In this document: positions 56,111-64,000 of the stretch, in pieces | Layout of the letters: every line of letters begins with the position of its first letter | Numbering within the stretch: the first letter of the stretch is position 1 | Assembly (NCBI RefSeq): GCF_018736065.1 | Contig: NZ_CP076128.1 | Span: forward strand, 4,527,001-4,591,000 | Reading direction: 5' to 3' | Origin: Flammeovirga kamogawensis | Lineage (GTDB): Bacteria > Bacteroidota > Bacteroidia > Cytophagales > Flammeovirgaceae | DNA: 64,000 nucleotides | Notes under the pieces: generated by a model | Database searches by the model: none | What the model was told of the DNA's origin: nothing | What the model saw: the letters and a program-made list of their open reading frames with translations, nothing else | Program-made: the position numbers and the translations under genes

Positions 56111-56508
56111 TGACGAATTATAATATTTTATTAGTTGATGATGATGAGGCTTCTAATATATATTCAGAGATAATAATCAAACAAACAGGACTTGTTAATA
56201 AATTTGCCATTTGTAAAAATGGTGAAAACGCACTAGAATACCTTTTGAAGATTGAAGGCTACTTAAATGATTCGTCAGTATTTACACCTGATTTAATTTT
56301 TTTAGATATAAATATGCCTATTATGAATGGTATGGAACTCTTGTTTGAAATAGATAAACATGCTATTCCTGTTAATGTGGTAATGTTAACAACATCAATA
56401 TTAGAAGAAGATGTTCAAAAAGCGCTAAAGTACCCATTTGTAAAAGGTTTTATGAACAAGCCAATAAAGCAAGAAGGTCTAAACGATGTGATAAATAATT
56501 TACATTAA
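56110..56508 (+). CDS. Stand-alone response regulator receiver
   Basis: This 132-residue protein consists only of a CheY-like receiver. Acidic residues Asp10-Asp12 (VDDDEAS), the phosphoacceptor Asp66 (FLDINMP), Thr94-Thr95 (MLTTS) and Lys117 (MNKPIK) are in place. There is no output domain, so it signals by protein contact, as in phosphorelay or Rcp1-type systems. It is coupled to the upstream kinase by a one-base overlap and its end overlaps the convergent membrane-protein gene by nine bases. Which protein it contacts is unknown. Confidence 0.92.
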   Translation: MTNYNILLVDDDEASNIYSEIIIKQTGLVNKFAICKNGENALEYLLKIEGYLNDSSVFTPDLIFLDINMPIMNGMELLFEIDKHAIPVNVVMLTTSILEEDVQKALKYPFVKGFMNKPIKQEGLNDVINNLH

Positions 56509-57150
56509 GTTTTCAATAAACATCATTCCTCCTAAGATAGCTCCAAAATACCCACTTATAAAACCTAAAATAGCTCCAACATATACTTGATATTGCGTGT
56601 GTGCTTTTAGATATAATCTAGCAGTCATTGATAATCCAAGAAGTACTAAACTGAAACCGAATGCATCAAAAAGAATAATATTAGCATTTGTTTCTTCGGT
56701 AATAAAATAGAGGAGAATACCTGTTAAACCAGCCATTCCTATGGCGTGTAAGCTTATTTTATCTATAAAATTAGCAATATTGGCTATAATCAAAGTAATG
56801 GTAACTGCTGTAAACGCGATATTCATTGCAGTGCTAACGTTTATCTTAACATAGAGTATATAGCATATCAAACCAAAAGCAACCACCATAACAGATAATG
56901 CAAAAGAGCGTTCGTCTCTTGTGTGCAGGTGTGGAGATTCTACAATGCCAAAACGTTGCATTAGCAGTAGGAAACTAATAGGCATTAACGTAGAAATTGT
57001 TCCAATTAAGCTAAATAAAGACCACCTTGCTTGAGTATCAAGCCAAGGAGCTTCATTTACCCCAAAAAGAAATAACCCCGCGATTAGGCAGGGTATAAAA
57101 ATGGGGTGTAAAAAAACAGATATTATATTAAATACTTTTTTAGTTTCCAT
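56500..57150 (-). CDS. PAP2-like integral membrane protein
   Basis: This 216-residue protein has about six membrane helices. Toward the C-terminus it has DKISLHAIGMAG (His135) and ARLYLKAHTQYQVYVGA (Arg178, His184, Gln188), a layout that recalls the PSGH and SRxxxxxHxxxD motifs of PAP2 phosphatases, with serine-glycine and the final aspartate changed. Earlier RDERSF may correspond to the first PAP2 motif. It may be a lipid phosphatase variant or a divergent membrane protein. It follows rpoN by seven bases on the minus strand, so they share a transcript; the link between the two is not obvious. Confidence is moderate. Confidence 0.6.
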   Translation of the reverse strand: METKKVFNIISVFLHPIFIPCLIAGLFLFGVNEAPWLDTQARWSLFSLIGTISTLMPISFLLLMQRFGIVESPHLHTRDERSFALSVMVVAFGLICYILYVKINVSTAMNIAFTAVTITLIIANIANFIDKISLHAIGMAGLTGILLYFITEETNANIILFDAFGFSLVLLGLSMTARLYLKAHTQYQVYVGAILGFISGYFGAILGGMMFIENLM

Positions 57151-57157
57151 AATACTA

Positions 57158-58636
57158 TTAGAGTTCTTTTCTCATTCTTGCAACAGGAATGTTCATTTGT
57201 TCTCTATATTTCGCTACAGTTCTTCGTGCAATATTATAACCTTTAACACGAAGGAGCTTTTCTAATTTATCATCAGAAAGTGGTTTGCGTTTATCTTCTT
57301 TTTCTATCATATTTCGCAGAACAGATTTAACTTGCTTGCTACTTACATCTTCTCCGCTTTCTGTAGAAATACTTTCAGAAAAGAAATATTTAAGAGGATA
57401 AATACCAAAATCAGTTTCTACCACTTTACTACTTGCTACCCTTGATACCGTTGAAATATCCATCTGAATGATTTCAGCAATATCTTTCAAGATCATTGGC
57501 TTTAATTGTCCTTCATCTCCACTTAAGAAAAAAGGCATTTGATAATCAATGATTGCTTGCATAGTACGTAAGAGAGTGTCCTGACGTTGTTTAATAGCAT
57601 CAATAAACCATTTCGCTGCATCAAGCTTTTGCTTAACAAAACGAACTTCCTCACGCATTTTCTTTGTTTTCTTTGGTGTCTTGTCGTATGCATCAAGCAT
57701 GTCACCATATTGGCGACTTACTCTTAAATCTGGTGCATTCTTACCATTTAATGATATGTTCAGTCTACCGTTTACTTCTCTAACAATAAAGTCTGGAGTA
57801 AGGAACTGGGCAGACGCAACCATAGTGTTGGCTCCACCAGGTTTAGGATTTAGATGAGTAATCATGTCGATAGCATCCTTCATTTGCTCATCGTCAATTC
57901 CTAAACGTTTTTGTATTTTAGTGTAGTGTTTCTTCTTAAACTCTTCAAAACACAGCACAATCATTTTTATCGCTATTTTTACAATAGGATCATTTGTGTC
58001 TTTTTTCTTTAATTGGATTTCTAAACATTCTTGTAAAGAACGAGCACCAATTCCAGGAGGGTCAAATTGTTGAATACGGCCAAGGATTTTTTCAACATGA
58101 GCAAGGTCCGTTTCAATATTTTGTAAGAAAGCAAGGTCGTTTACAATAGCTTCTAAAGGACGGCGTATATAACCATCACTTTCAATACTACCAATTAACT
58201 GCTCTCCAATATTTTGTTCTACTTCATTTAACTTCAAGAAACTTAATTGCATAAGCAATACATCACCTAAAGTTTCATGCATAGGTATAGGTAGGTCTTT
58301 ATCGTCAGCAACATCACCGTCACCATACATTTTATAACCAGCTACATCATCTCTGTCTACATAGTCAGAAAGATTTACCTCGTCAATAGGGTCAATGTCG
58401 GGGATATCATCAAATTCTTCCGCAGTATCTACTTCGTCAGAGCTTGAATCTTCATTACCAAATTCATTCTCTTTCTCATCAGACTCTTTTCCTTCTTCTA
58501 AGATAGGGTTTTCTTGTAGTTCTTCTTGAATACGTTTATCCAGCTCTATCGTAGGCACCTGCAACAATTTAATAAATTGAATTTGTTGCGGGGATAATGT
58601 TTGTGTCTGCTTGAGCTTCTGTGCCTGTTTTAACAT
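57158..58636 (-). CDS. rpoN: RNA polymerase sigma-54 factor
   Basis: This 492-residue protein has the Q-rich N-terminal activator-interaction region (KQTQTLSPQQIQFIKLLQVP), an acidic region II, the core-binding domain (GIGARSLQECLEIQL, FDPPG), and the DNA-binding domain with the RpoN box ARRTVAKYRE at about residues 470-479. Sigma-54 recognises -24/-12 promoters and needs AAA+ activators; none is encoded in the window. It is followed by the PAP2-like gene seven bases later, so both are transcribed together. Start at the ATG giving MLKQAQKLKQTQTLSPQQ is standard. Confidence 0.97.
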   Translation of the reverse strand: MLKQAQKLKQTQTLSPQQIQFIKLLQVPTIELDKRIQEELQENPILEEGKESDEKENEFGNEDSSSDEVDTAEEFDDIPDIDPIDEVNLSDYVDRDDVAGYKMYGDGDVADDKDLPIPMHETLGDVLLMQLSFLKLNEVEQNIGEQLIGSIESDGYIRRPLEAIVNDLAFLQNIETDLAHVEKILGRIQQFDPPGIGARSLQECLEIQLKKKDTNDPIVKIAIKMIVLCFEEFKKKHYTKIQKRLGIDDEQMKDAIDMITHLNPKPGGANTMVASAQFLTPDFIVREVNGRLNISLNGKNAPDLRVSRQYGDMLDAYDKTPKKTKKMREEVRFVKQKLDAAKWFIDAIKQRQDTLLRTMQAIIDYQMPFFLSGDEGQLKPMILKDIAEIIQMDISTVSRVASSKVVETDFGIYPLKYFFSESISTESGEDVSSKQVKSVLRNMIEKEDKRKPLSDDKLEKLLRVKGYNIARRTVAKYREQMNIPVARMRKEL

Positions 58637-58925
58637 GGTCCTTGAAGTTCGTAATTAAAAAATGACTTACTGAATTATAAATTATATAAAACAGTAAAAG
58701 ATAATTAAAGGCAATACAAAAGGTAAAAATCTTTATGTATTTTTTCAACCGTAGTATTTGAATAATTTCAGAACAATTCTATAACTTGTTCTTCCATTAA
58801 TACAAGTACATTACAATTGGTTGATTAACTATTGTACACGAAAAATAACTTATTTAGTTGTGAAAATAAAATTAAAATCGTGCCATTGTAATTATGTTGT
58901 TCAATTTCAGTTAATTATAATTTTA

Positions 58926-59330
58926 ATGAATTTAAATACACGATTTTTAGGCTTATTTACAGCCCTTTTGTTCGCCATTTTACAGAGTTGTTCACCTACT
59001 TCTTCTAATGATCCTCAAGTAACCATAACAGAATTTGAAGAAATAAGAGCAGCTCAGCCTGAAGCAATTATTATAGATGTAAGAACTCCTGCAGAATATA
59101 ATTCTGGAACTATAGAAGGTGCTAATAATATAAATGTACTTGATGATAGCTTTGTTCCTAAAGTAAGTACACTGGATAAAAACCAAACAGTAATGGTTTT
59201 TTGTAAATCTGGAGGGAGAAGTGCAAAAGCAAAAGCTCAGTTACAAGAATTAGGATTTACAAATGTAGTAGACCTTGAAGGTGGAATTAAGGGGTGGAAA
59301 GCAGCAGATAAGAAAGTAGTAAAGCCTTAA
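58926..59330 (+). CDS. Rhodanese-domain lipoprotein
   Basis: The ATG at 58926 is chosen over an upstream one at 58821, which would add a non-conserved N-terminus; it starts a lipoprotein signal ending LQSC (Cys22). The 134-residue protein is mainly one rhodanese domain: AIIIDVRTPAEYNSG and the active-site loop FCKSGGRS with Cys93, ending VVDLEGGIKGW. Such single-domain rhodaneses carry sulfane sulfur or bind anions at the envelope. It is divergent from rpoN. No sulfur-metabolism neighbour shows its role. Family call is firm. Confidence 0.9.
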   Translation: MNLNTRFLGLFTALLFAILQSCSPTSSNDPQVTITEFEEIRAAQPEAIIIDVRTPAEYNSGTIEGANNINVLDDSFVPKVSTLDKNQTVMVFCKSGGRSAKAKAQLQELGFTNVVDLEGGIKGWKAADKKVVKP

Positions 59331-59430
59331 TCAGTATTATTTATACAACTATAAATAGTATCAATTGGTATTCATTGAAGGTATCTTCTAAATTGCATCA
59401 TAAAATTAGATACAAAGAAAAAATACATAT

Positions 59431-60189
59431 ATGAAATTTGTTATTTCACCTGCAAAGAGTTTAGATTATGAAACATCATTTTCTACAACACTTTCAAGTA
59501 CTCCTCGCTTTCTAGACCAGTCTGAAAAGTTAGTAAACTCACTTAAAAAACTATCTGCAGCACAGATTGGTGATTTAATGTCAATTTCTCCAAAATTGGC
59601 TGATTTAAATAAAGAAAGGTTTGACGTTTGGGCAAAAGACTTTAATAAGGATGCTGCTAGACAAGCACTTTATGCATTTAAAGGAGATGTTTATATAGGT
59701 TTAGATGCTTACTCGTTAACACCAGACCAACAGGAATTTACACAAGAACATTTGCGTATTTTATCAGGTTTGTATGGTGTTTTAAAACCAATGGATTTAA
59801 TGCAGCCTTATCGTTTAGAGATGGGTACAAAATGGGGGATAGAAGGAAATGCGAATTTGTATTCTTTTTGGAAAGAAACCGTTACTGCATCTTTAAATGC
59901 TGAATTAGAAGACAATGAAGTTTTAATAAATTTAGCTTCTAATGAATATTTTAAAACAGTGGATAAGAAAGCATTAAAAGCAAGAATAATTACTCCTGTA
60001 TTTAAAGATTTTAAAAATGATAAATATAAGGTGATTAGTTTTTTTGCTAAAAAAGCAAGGGGTATGATGGTTAGATATATTATAGATCATAAACTTTCTC
60101 ACCCAGAAGATATCAAAGGTTTTAATACAGAAGGTTATTCTTTTAATGCAGAACTGTCTAACGGAGATGAATGGGTTTTTACTAGATAA
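59431..60189 (+). CDS. yaaA: YaaA family peroxide stress protein
   Basis: This 252-residue cytoplasmic protein matches YaaA throughout: start KFVISPAKSLDYETSF, ALYAFKGDVYIGLDA, LRILSGLYGVLKPMDLMQPY, RLEMGTKW, and ending YSFNAELSNGDEWVF. YaaA limits intracellular free iron under hydrogen peroxide stress in E. coli, and the fold binds DNA. It is transcribed alone, about 100 bases after the rhodanese gene and 58 bases before the membrane-protein cluster. Confidence in family is high. Confidence 0.95.
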   Translation: MKFVISPAKSLDYETSFSTTLSSTPRFLDQSEKLVNSLKKLSAAQIGDLMSISPKLADLNKERFDVWAKDFNKDAARQALYAFKGDVYIGLDAYSLTPDQQEFTQEHLRILSGLYGVLKPMDLMQPYRLEMGTKWGIEGNANLYSFWKETVTASLNAELEDNEVLINLASNEYFKTVDKKALKARIITPVFKDFKNDKYKVISFFAKKARGMMVRYIIDHKLSHPEDIKGFNTEGYSFNAELSNGDEWVFTR

Positions 60190-60247
60190 GAAAATGATGT
60201 AATTTTGAAGTATTCAATTCAAACTATCATTTTTAAACACATATAGA

Positions 60248-61303
60248 ATGTGGCTTTTTAATAAGAAACTAGATCTAACTTTTTTATTCTTACCAATTGG
60301 GTTAACATGGTTAATCTGTTTCTTATTTGATGCTCAATTTCAAGGAACTATTCCTATATGGATATGGGGGATTTTTGTCTTGGGTATTGATGTAACACAT
60401 GTTTGGAGTACTATTTTTAGAACTTACCTTGATAAAGAGGAAAGAAAAAGATATAAAAAGCAACTTTGGGTTCTTCCCTTAGTTGCTTTTCTTGTTGTAG
60501 ATGTTTTAAGTACTTATTCTGAACAACTATTTTGGCGAATAATAGCCTATTTTGCATTATTCCACTTTATACGCCAACAGTTTGGGTTTCTAATGCTTTA
60601 TAAATCAAAAATGAAGTTTCCTGAATTAAGATGGATTTCTGATAAAACTTTTATTTATATAGCTACACTTTACCCCGTTTTAGTATGGCATATTTTAGGA
60701 GATAGAGCATTTAGTTGGTTTGTTAAAGGAGATTTCTTGATTTATCCATTGGTTCCAGAGGTTATAGTTACTATTGGTAATTACATCTATTTTGCTTTAG
60801 TATTAATGTGGGTTATCGATCATGTTTTATTGGCAAATAAGAATACAAAACTCTTCCCTTTTGGTAAAGTACTTTGGGGGTTGTCTACTGTTGGAACATG
60901 GTGGTTAGGAATTGTTTATTTTAACTCAGATTTCTCTTTTACTTTAACTAATGTTGTTGCACACGGCATCCCCTATATGGCTTTGGTTTTTTATTATGTA
61001 GAAGAAAAAAAGAACATTCAGAAGCATCAACAATCGTCAAAAATTATAGCTATTAGTGTTATTTGGATGTTTTTAATCTGTTTATTTTTAGGTTTAGGAG
61101 AGGAATTTTTGTGGGATATTTTTATAAACTATGAGAAGCAGGAAGTATTTGGAAATTGGCAAATTTATATTGATTCAGCTTATTTAAGAGGACTTTTGAT
61201 AGCATTTCTATCTTTACCACAGGTAACACATTACTTATTAGATGGAGTAATTTGGAAAGGGAATACAAACCCTATGATTAAAAAAATATTTACACCAAGA
61301 TAA
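60248..61303 (+). CDS. Polytopic membrane protein of unknown function with conserved-looking histidines
   Basis: This 351-residue protein has about eight to nine membrane helices and is unknown to me. Six histidines sit in or near helices in distinctive contexts: DVTHVWS (51), FHFIRQQFG (106), VWHILGD (148), IDHVLL (192), AHGIPY (239) and THYLLDG (328). Such spacing suggests metal or heme ligands in a membrane enzyme, though this is only a pattern. The gene is followed four bases later by a secreted flavoprotein gene and then by a DUF350 gene, so the three form an operon. It could be the membrane partner of the flavoenzyme. No family name is given. Confidence 0.75.
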   Translation: MWLFNKKLDLTFLFLPIGLTWLICFLFDAQFQGTIPIWIWGIFVLGIDVTHVWSTIFRTYLDKEERKRYKKQLWVLPLVAFLVVDVLSTYSEQLFWRIIAYFALFHFIRQQFGFLMLYKSKMKFPELRWISDKTFIYIATLYPVLVWHILGDRAFSWFVKGDFLIYPLVPEVIVTIGNYIYFALVLMWVIDHVLLANKNTKLFPFGKVLWGLSTVGTWWLGIVYFNSDFSFTLTNVVAHGIPYMALVFYYVEEKKNIQKHQQSSKIIAISVIWMFLICLFLGLGEEFLWDIFINYEKQEVFGNWQIYIDSAYLRGLLIAFLSLPQVTHYLLDGVIWKGNTNPMIKKIFTPR

Positions 61304-61307
61304 ACCA

Positions 61308-62825
61308 ATGAAACGAAGAAACTTTATCAAACTGTCTTCAACGGCAATGTTTTCTTATTTGTATGGTTGTAAAAGTTCAAGCTCTCCTAAATTGCCTTTT
61401 GAGGTGACTTTCCGTTCAGATCAAAAAGTAGGTCATACCGTAATGGAAAGCATTTTATATCCCAAAGTTAAACAACCAGATGTTGATTATATAATTGTAG
61501 GTGGAGGAGTTGCAGGTTTAACATCAGCTTACAAATTAAAAGAACAAGATTATTTATTATTTGAATTATCCGATCGATTTGGAGGAAGTTCATCTGCAGA
61601 GAATTACAAAAACACGAGGTTTGCTCAAGGTGCTCATTATGATATGAGTTACCCAAGTAAATTTGGAATCGATGCGTTAAATCTATTATTAGAGCTTGAC
61701 ATAATTCAAAAGGAAGGTGATATATATGAATTTGTCGATAAAGAATATCTTATCAATAAAGAGGATTTATCGTGGTGTTCTTATAAAGGAAACTACTATG
61801 ATGATGTGTTTTTTGATTTAGAATCGGAGGAGAAATTTTATACATTAATAGAACAATTCTTTGATAAAATTACTTTACCCACTTCTTTAATTTCAGATGA
61901 GGTAATGTATTTAGATAAGATTACTTTTGCTGATTGGTTATCAACTCAAGATGTAACTTTATCAAACGAGTTTCTTCTTGGAGTAGATTATCATTTAAAA
62001 GATGATTTCGGGGCTGATGCAAAAGAGGTTTCTGCATTAGCTGGAATCTCTTATTATGCTGTCAGACCAAACGAATATAAATGGGCGAGTACTTTTTCAC
62101 CTCCACAAGGGAATGCATATTTTATTGATAAGCTATTAGAAAAATTACCTGCACATAAATGTAAATTGAAGCATATAGTACGTAGAATCACACATTTAAA
62201 TGATGGGACTTTTAATGTGGAAATTATTGATGTAGAAAAACATCAGCTAAAGTTAATCCACACTGAAAATATTATTTATGCAGGGCAAAAGCATGCTTTA
62301 AAGTATATCTGTAAACCATTATTTCAACCATTTAAAGAACAAAAAACAGCTCCATGGTTAGTGGTTAATATTTTCTTAAAAAAGAATACTTCTATTCCAC
62401 TTGGAGCATGGCAAAATGAAGTCTTAAGTAACGATTGGAAGTTTTTAGGGTTTGTAGATTCATCCACACAAAAAACAGAAGACTATAGAGTACTTACAGC
62501 ATATTATTGTTTTCCAGATTCCGATAGAGAAAAACTCTTAACCATTGAAAATCAACAAAATGATTTTGTAAATTATACCATTGAAAATATTGCTACTTTT
62601 CTTAAAGTAGATACTGATATTTTGAAAGAAGGTATTGAAAAGGTTTTCATGCACGCATTGGGTCATGGAATGCCAATACCAACAGTAAATTATTTAAAGC
62701 AAGATAAGAACAAGAAAAGGCCATATAAAAATTTGGTTTTTGCAGGAGTAGACAACGGTAGATTACCTTTTTTAATCGAGGCAATTGACTCTGGAATATC
62801 AGCAATAAATACACTTAAATCTTAA
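61308..62825 (+). CDS. Tat-exported lipoprotein flavoenzyme of the amine oxidase fold
   Basis: This 505-residue protein starts with a twin-arginine signal KRRNFIKLSS and a lipobox ending LYGC (Cys21), so it should be a folded, FAD-loaded lipoprotein at the envelope. The dinucleotide motif IIVGGGVAGLTSAYKL is at residues 62-77, Glu86 ends the second strand, and DRFGGSS follows, as in flavin amine oxidases and phytoene desaturase-like enzymes. A late segment FAGVDNGRLPFLIEAIDSG matches the C-terminal FAD-binding block. The substrate could be an amine, but no substrate is known. It lies between the histidine-bearing membrane protein and the DUF350 gene, with gaps of four and seven bases. Confidence 0.85.
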   Translation: MKRRNFIKLSSTAMFSYLYGCKSSSSPKLPFEVTFRSDQKVGHTVMESILYPKVKQPDVDYIIVGGGVAGLTSAYKLKEQDYLLFELSDRFGGSSSAENYKNTRFAQGAHYDMSYPSKFGIDALNLLLELDIIQKEGDIYEFVDKEYLINKEDLSWCSYKGNYYDDVFFDLESEEKFYTLIEQFFDKITLPTSLISDEVMYLDKITFADWLSTQDVTLSNEFLLGVDYHLKDDFGADAKEVSALAGISYYAVRPNEYKWASTFSPPQGNAYFIDKLLEKLPAHKCKLKHIVRRITHLNDGTFNVEIIDVEKHQLKLIHTENIIYAGQKHALKYICKPLFQPFKEQKTAPWLVVNIFLKKNTSIPLGAWQNEVLSNDWKFLGFVDSSTQKTEDYRVLTAYYCFPDSDREKLLTIENQQNDFVNYTIENIATFLKVDTDILKEGIEKVFMHALGHGMPIPTVNYLKQDKNKKRPYKNLVFAGVDNGRLPFLIEAIDSGISAINTLKS

Positions 62826-62832
62826 AACAACT

Positions 62833-63687
62833 ATGAAAGAATTAATTCATTTTGACTTAGAACTATGGGGAGTAAATTTAATTTATGTAATCCTGTTTAG
62901 TTTAGTACTCGTTTTTGCAAGAGTTTTTAAAGGCTTGGTAGTGAAAGATGATGTAAATAAAGAACTTACGGAAAAAGATAATGTTGCATATGGAGTATCT
63001 ATGGCTGGCTATTTTTTAGGTGTTGCAATAGTGTATATAGGAGCAATGATTGGTCCATCAAATGGTTTAATAAATGATGTAATTGCTGTTTTGAGTTACT
63101 CTGTCGGAGGAATTGTTGCCATGTTAATTTCAAGAGTTATCAACGATAAGTTAATCTTTAACCATATTGTAAATGTAAAAGAGATTGTTGATAACAGAAA
63201 TGTAGCTATAGGTTTAGTACAAACAGCATCTTATATAGCTTCTGGCTTAATGATAGCAAGTGCAATTTCTGGCGAAGGAGGAGGGCCTTTAAATGCTTTA
63301 GTCTTTTATTTAGTAGGACAAGCCTTTTTAGTACTCTATACAAAAGGATATATTAATGCATCTACCTATAATATACAGGAGGAATTGACAGCAGGGAATT
63401 TAGCAATAGCATTTAGTGTAACGGGTAAAATGTTGGCAATTGGTTTAATTGTTATGACAGCCATTGGTCAGGAATTTATGGGTTGGAAACAAACGTTTTT
63501 AGCCATGTTTGTTGATGGAGGAATAATGATTGTTTTATTATTTTTATCAAGTTATTTATTTGATAAAGTAATAATACCAAAATCAGCTTTAAGACACGAA
63601 CTTGTAGAAGATAAAAATGTAGGAGTTGGTGTTTTAGATTGTTGTGCCAATGTGATGTTTGCTTGTTTAATGGTTTTCTTACTCTGA
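62833..63687 (+). CDS. Double-length DUF350 membrane protein
   Basis: This 284-residue protein has about eight membrane helices. Four related units recur: ELTEKDNVAYGVSMAGYFLG, EIVDNRNVAIGLVQTASYIA, ELTAGNLAIAFSVTGKMLAI and ELVEDKNVGVGVLDCCANVM. The pattern E-(L/I)-x-x-x-(K/R)-N-(V/L)-A-x-(G/A) is that of DUF350 (UPF0719), which usually has about 130 residues with two units, so this is a tandem copy. DUF350 genes often occur with polyamine aminopropyltransferase genes, from what I recall; here the partner is an amine-oxidase-fold enzyme. It follows that gene by seven bases. Function is unknown. Confidence 0.85.
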   Translation: MKELIHFDLELWGVNLIYVILFSLVLVFARVFKGLVVKDDVNKELTEKDNVAYGVSMAGYFLGVAIVYIGAMIGPSNGLINDVIAVLSYSVGGIVAMLISRVINDKLIFNHIVNVKEIVDNRNVAIGLVQTASYIASGLMIASAISGEGGGPLNALVFYLVGQAFLVLYTKGYINASTYNIQEELTAGNLAIAFSVTGKMLAIGLIVMTAIGQEFMGWKQTFLAMFVDGGIMIVLLFLSSYLFDKVIIPKSALRHELVEDKNVGVGVLDCCANVMFACLMVFLL

Positions 63688-63830
63688 TTTATGTTTGATT
63701 GTTAACTTGTTAAAAACAGCTCAAAATCCATAAAGTATATTAATATTTTATGGATTTATTCTTAATAGGGGTAAATGGCGTAATCTATTTATTGAATACT
63801 CTCGTAGTTTTATATCAAACAATTAAAATA

Positions 63831-64000
63831 ATGCTGCGATATTTACTATATTTTTCAATTTTAATTATAATCACTACTTCAGCTTTTGCTCAAGATGAAA
63901 TTGATAGCAAAAAACAATCGACAACTAGTAATGATCGTTACATAATTGGAGATAATATTAAGATAGTAGATGGTAATGCACTTGATGCGTTAAAACTTAT
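63831..64000 (+). CDS. Start of a gene for an exported protein, 3' end outside window
   Basis: The ATG at 63831 opens a frame to the window end, giving 56 complete codons. The first 20 residues, MLRYLLYFSILIIITTSAFA, are a clear signal peptide with cleavage before QDEIDSKK, and the rest is polar (DNIKIVDGNALDAL). The family cannot be told from this much. It lies 143 bases after the DUF350 stop on the same strand and could belong to that operon. Confidence 0.7.
   Translation, partial: MLRYLLYFSILIIITTSAFAQDEIDSKKQSTTSNDRYIIGDNIKIVDGNALDALKL

Overview
The window is AT-rich chromosomal DNA from a member of the Bacteroidota. The evidence is a SusC/SusD pair, three proteins with type IX secretion (T9SS) type C-terminal regions, sensor-regulators with propeller and triple-tyrosine domains, lipoproteins with acidic export signals, bshC of bacillithiol synthesis, and weak ribosome-binding sites. 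Content and codon use suggest a marine, polysaccharide-degrading Cytophagia-like lineage such as Flammeovirga, but genus is an inference. No rRNA, tRNA, CRISPR array, insertion sequence or prophage was seen.

Layout. 1-8,000: end of an S41 protease, two small secreted proteins, a tiny PID-CTERM-like protein and a 1,689-residue LamG adhesin-like protein. 8,050-14,000: a GIN-domain protein, a metallo-beta-lactamase-fold hydrolase next to a SigZ-like sigma factor, a four-gene minus-strand metal-handling cluster rich in adjacent cysteine pairs, and a VOC protein. 14,140-16,201: two decayed neighbours, an AraC-type regulator with one in-frame stop and a porin-like gene with two. 16,289-23,426: housekeeping genes (lipid kinase, PPP phosphatase, SulP transporter, rhomboid protease, AnmK, CinA).

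23,600-47,600 is a polysaccharide utilisation locus of about 24 kb: SusC, SusD, a GH65 enzyme, a GH3 beta-glucosidase, a propeller regulator, a small secreted protein, a GH5-CBM6 protein, a tandem GH5-CBM6-Big2-GH5-CBM6 protein, a second paralogous regulator and an MFS transporter. The GH5 and GH3 content points to a beta-glucan such as cellulose or lichenan. GH65 enzymes act on alpha-linked disaccharides, so the substrate may carry alpha-glucosyl groups, or a second sugar is processed. A roughly 80-bp element with matching internal spacing lies upstream of susC, upstream of the GH65-GH3 pair and upstream of the small protein-GH5 pair. It is the best candidate for a binding site of the two local regulators and defines a three-unit regulon.

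47,800-60,200 holds mostly conserved genes (thioredoxin-like protein, a degenerate thiamine-pyrophosphokinase-like protein, bshC, M20 dipeptidase, sufB without sufC/D, histidine kinase plus stand-alone receiver, PAP2-like protein, rpoN, rhodanese lipoprotein, yaaA). 60,248-64,000 is a tight run of a histidine-bearing polytopic membrane protein, a Tat-type lipoprotein flavoenzyme of the amine-oxidase fold, a double-length DUF350 membrane protein and the start of another exported protein. This group has no function I can name and is the best candidate for an undescribed membrane system.
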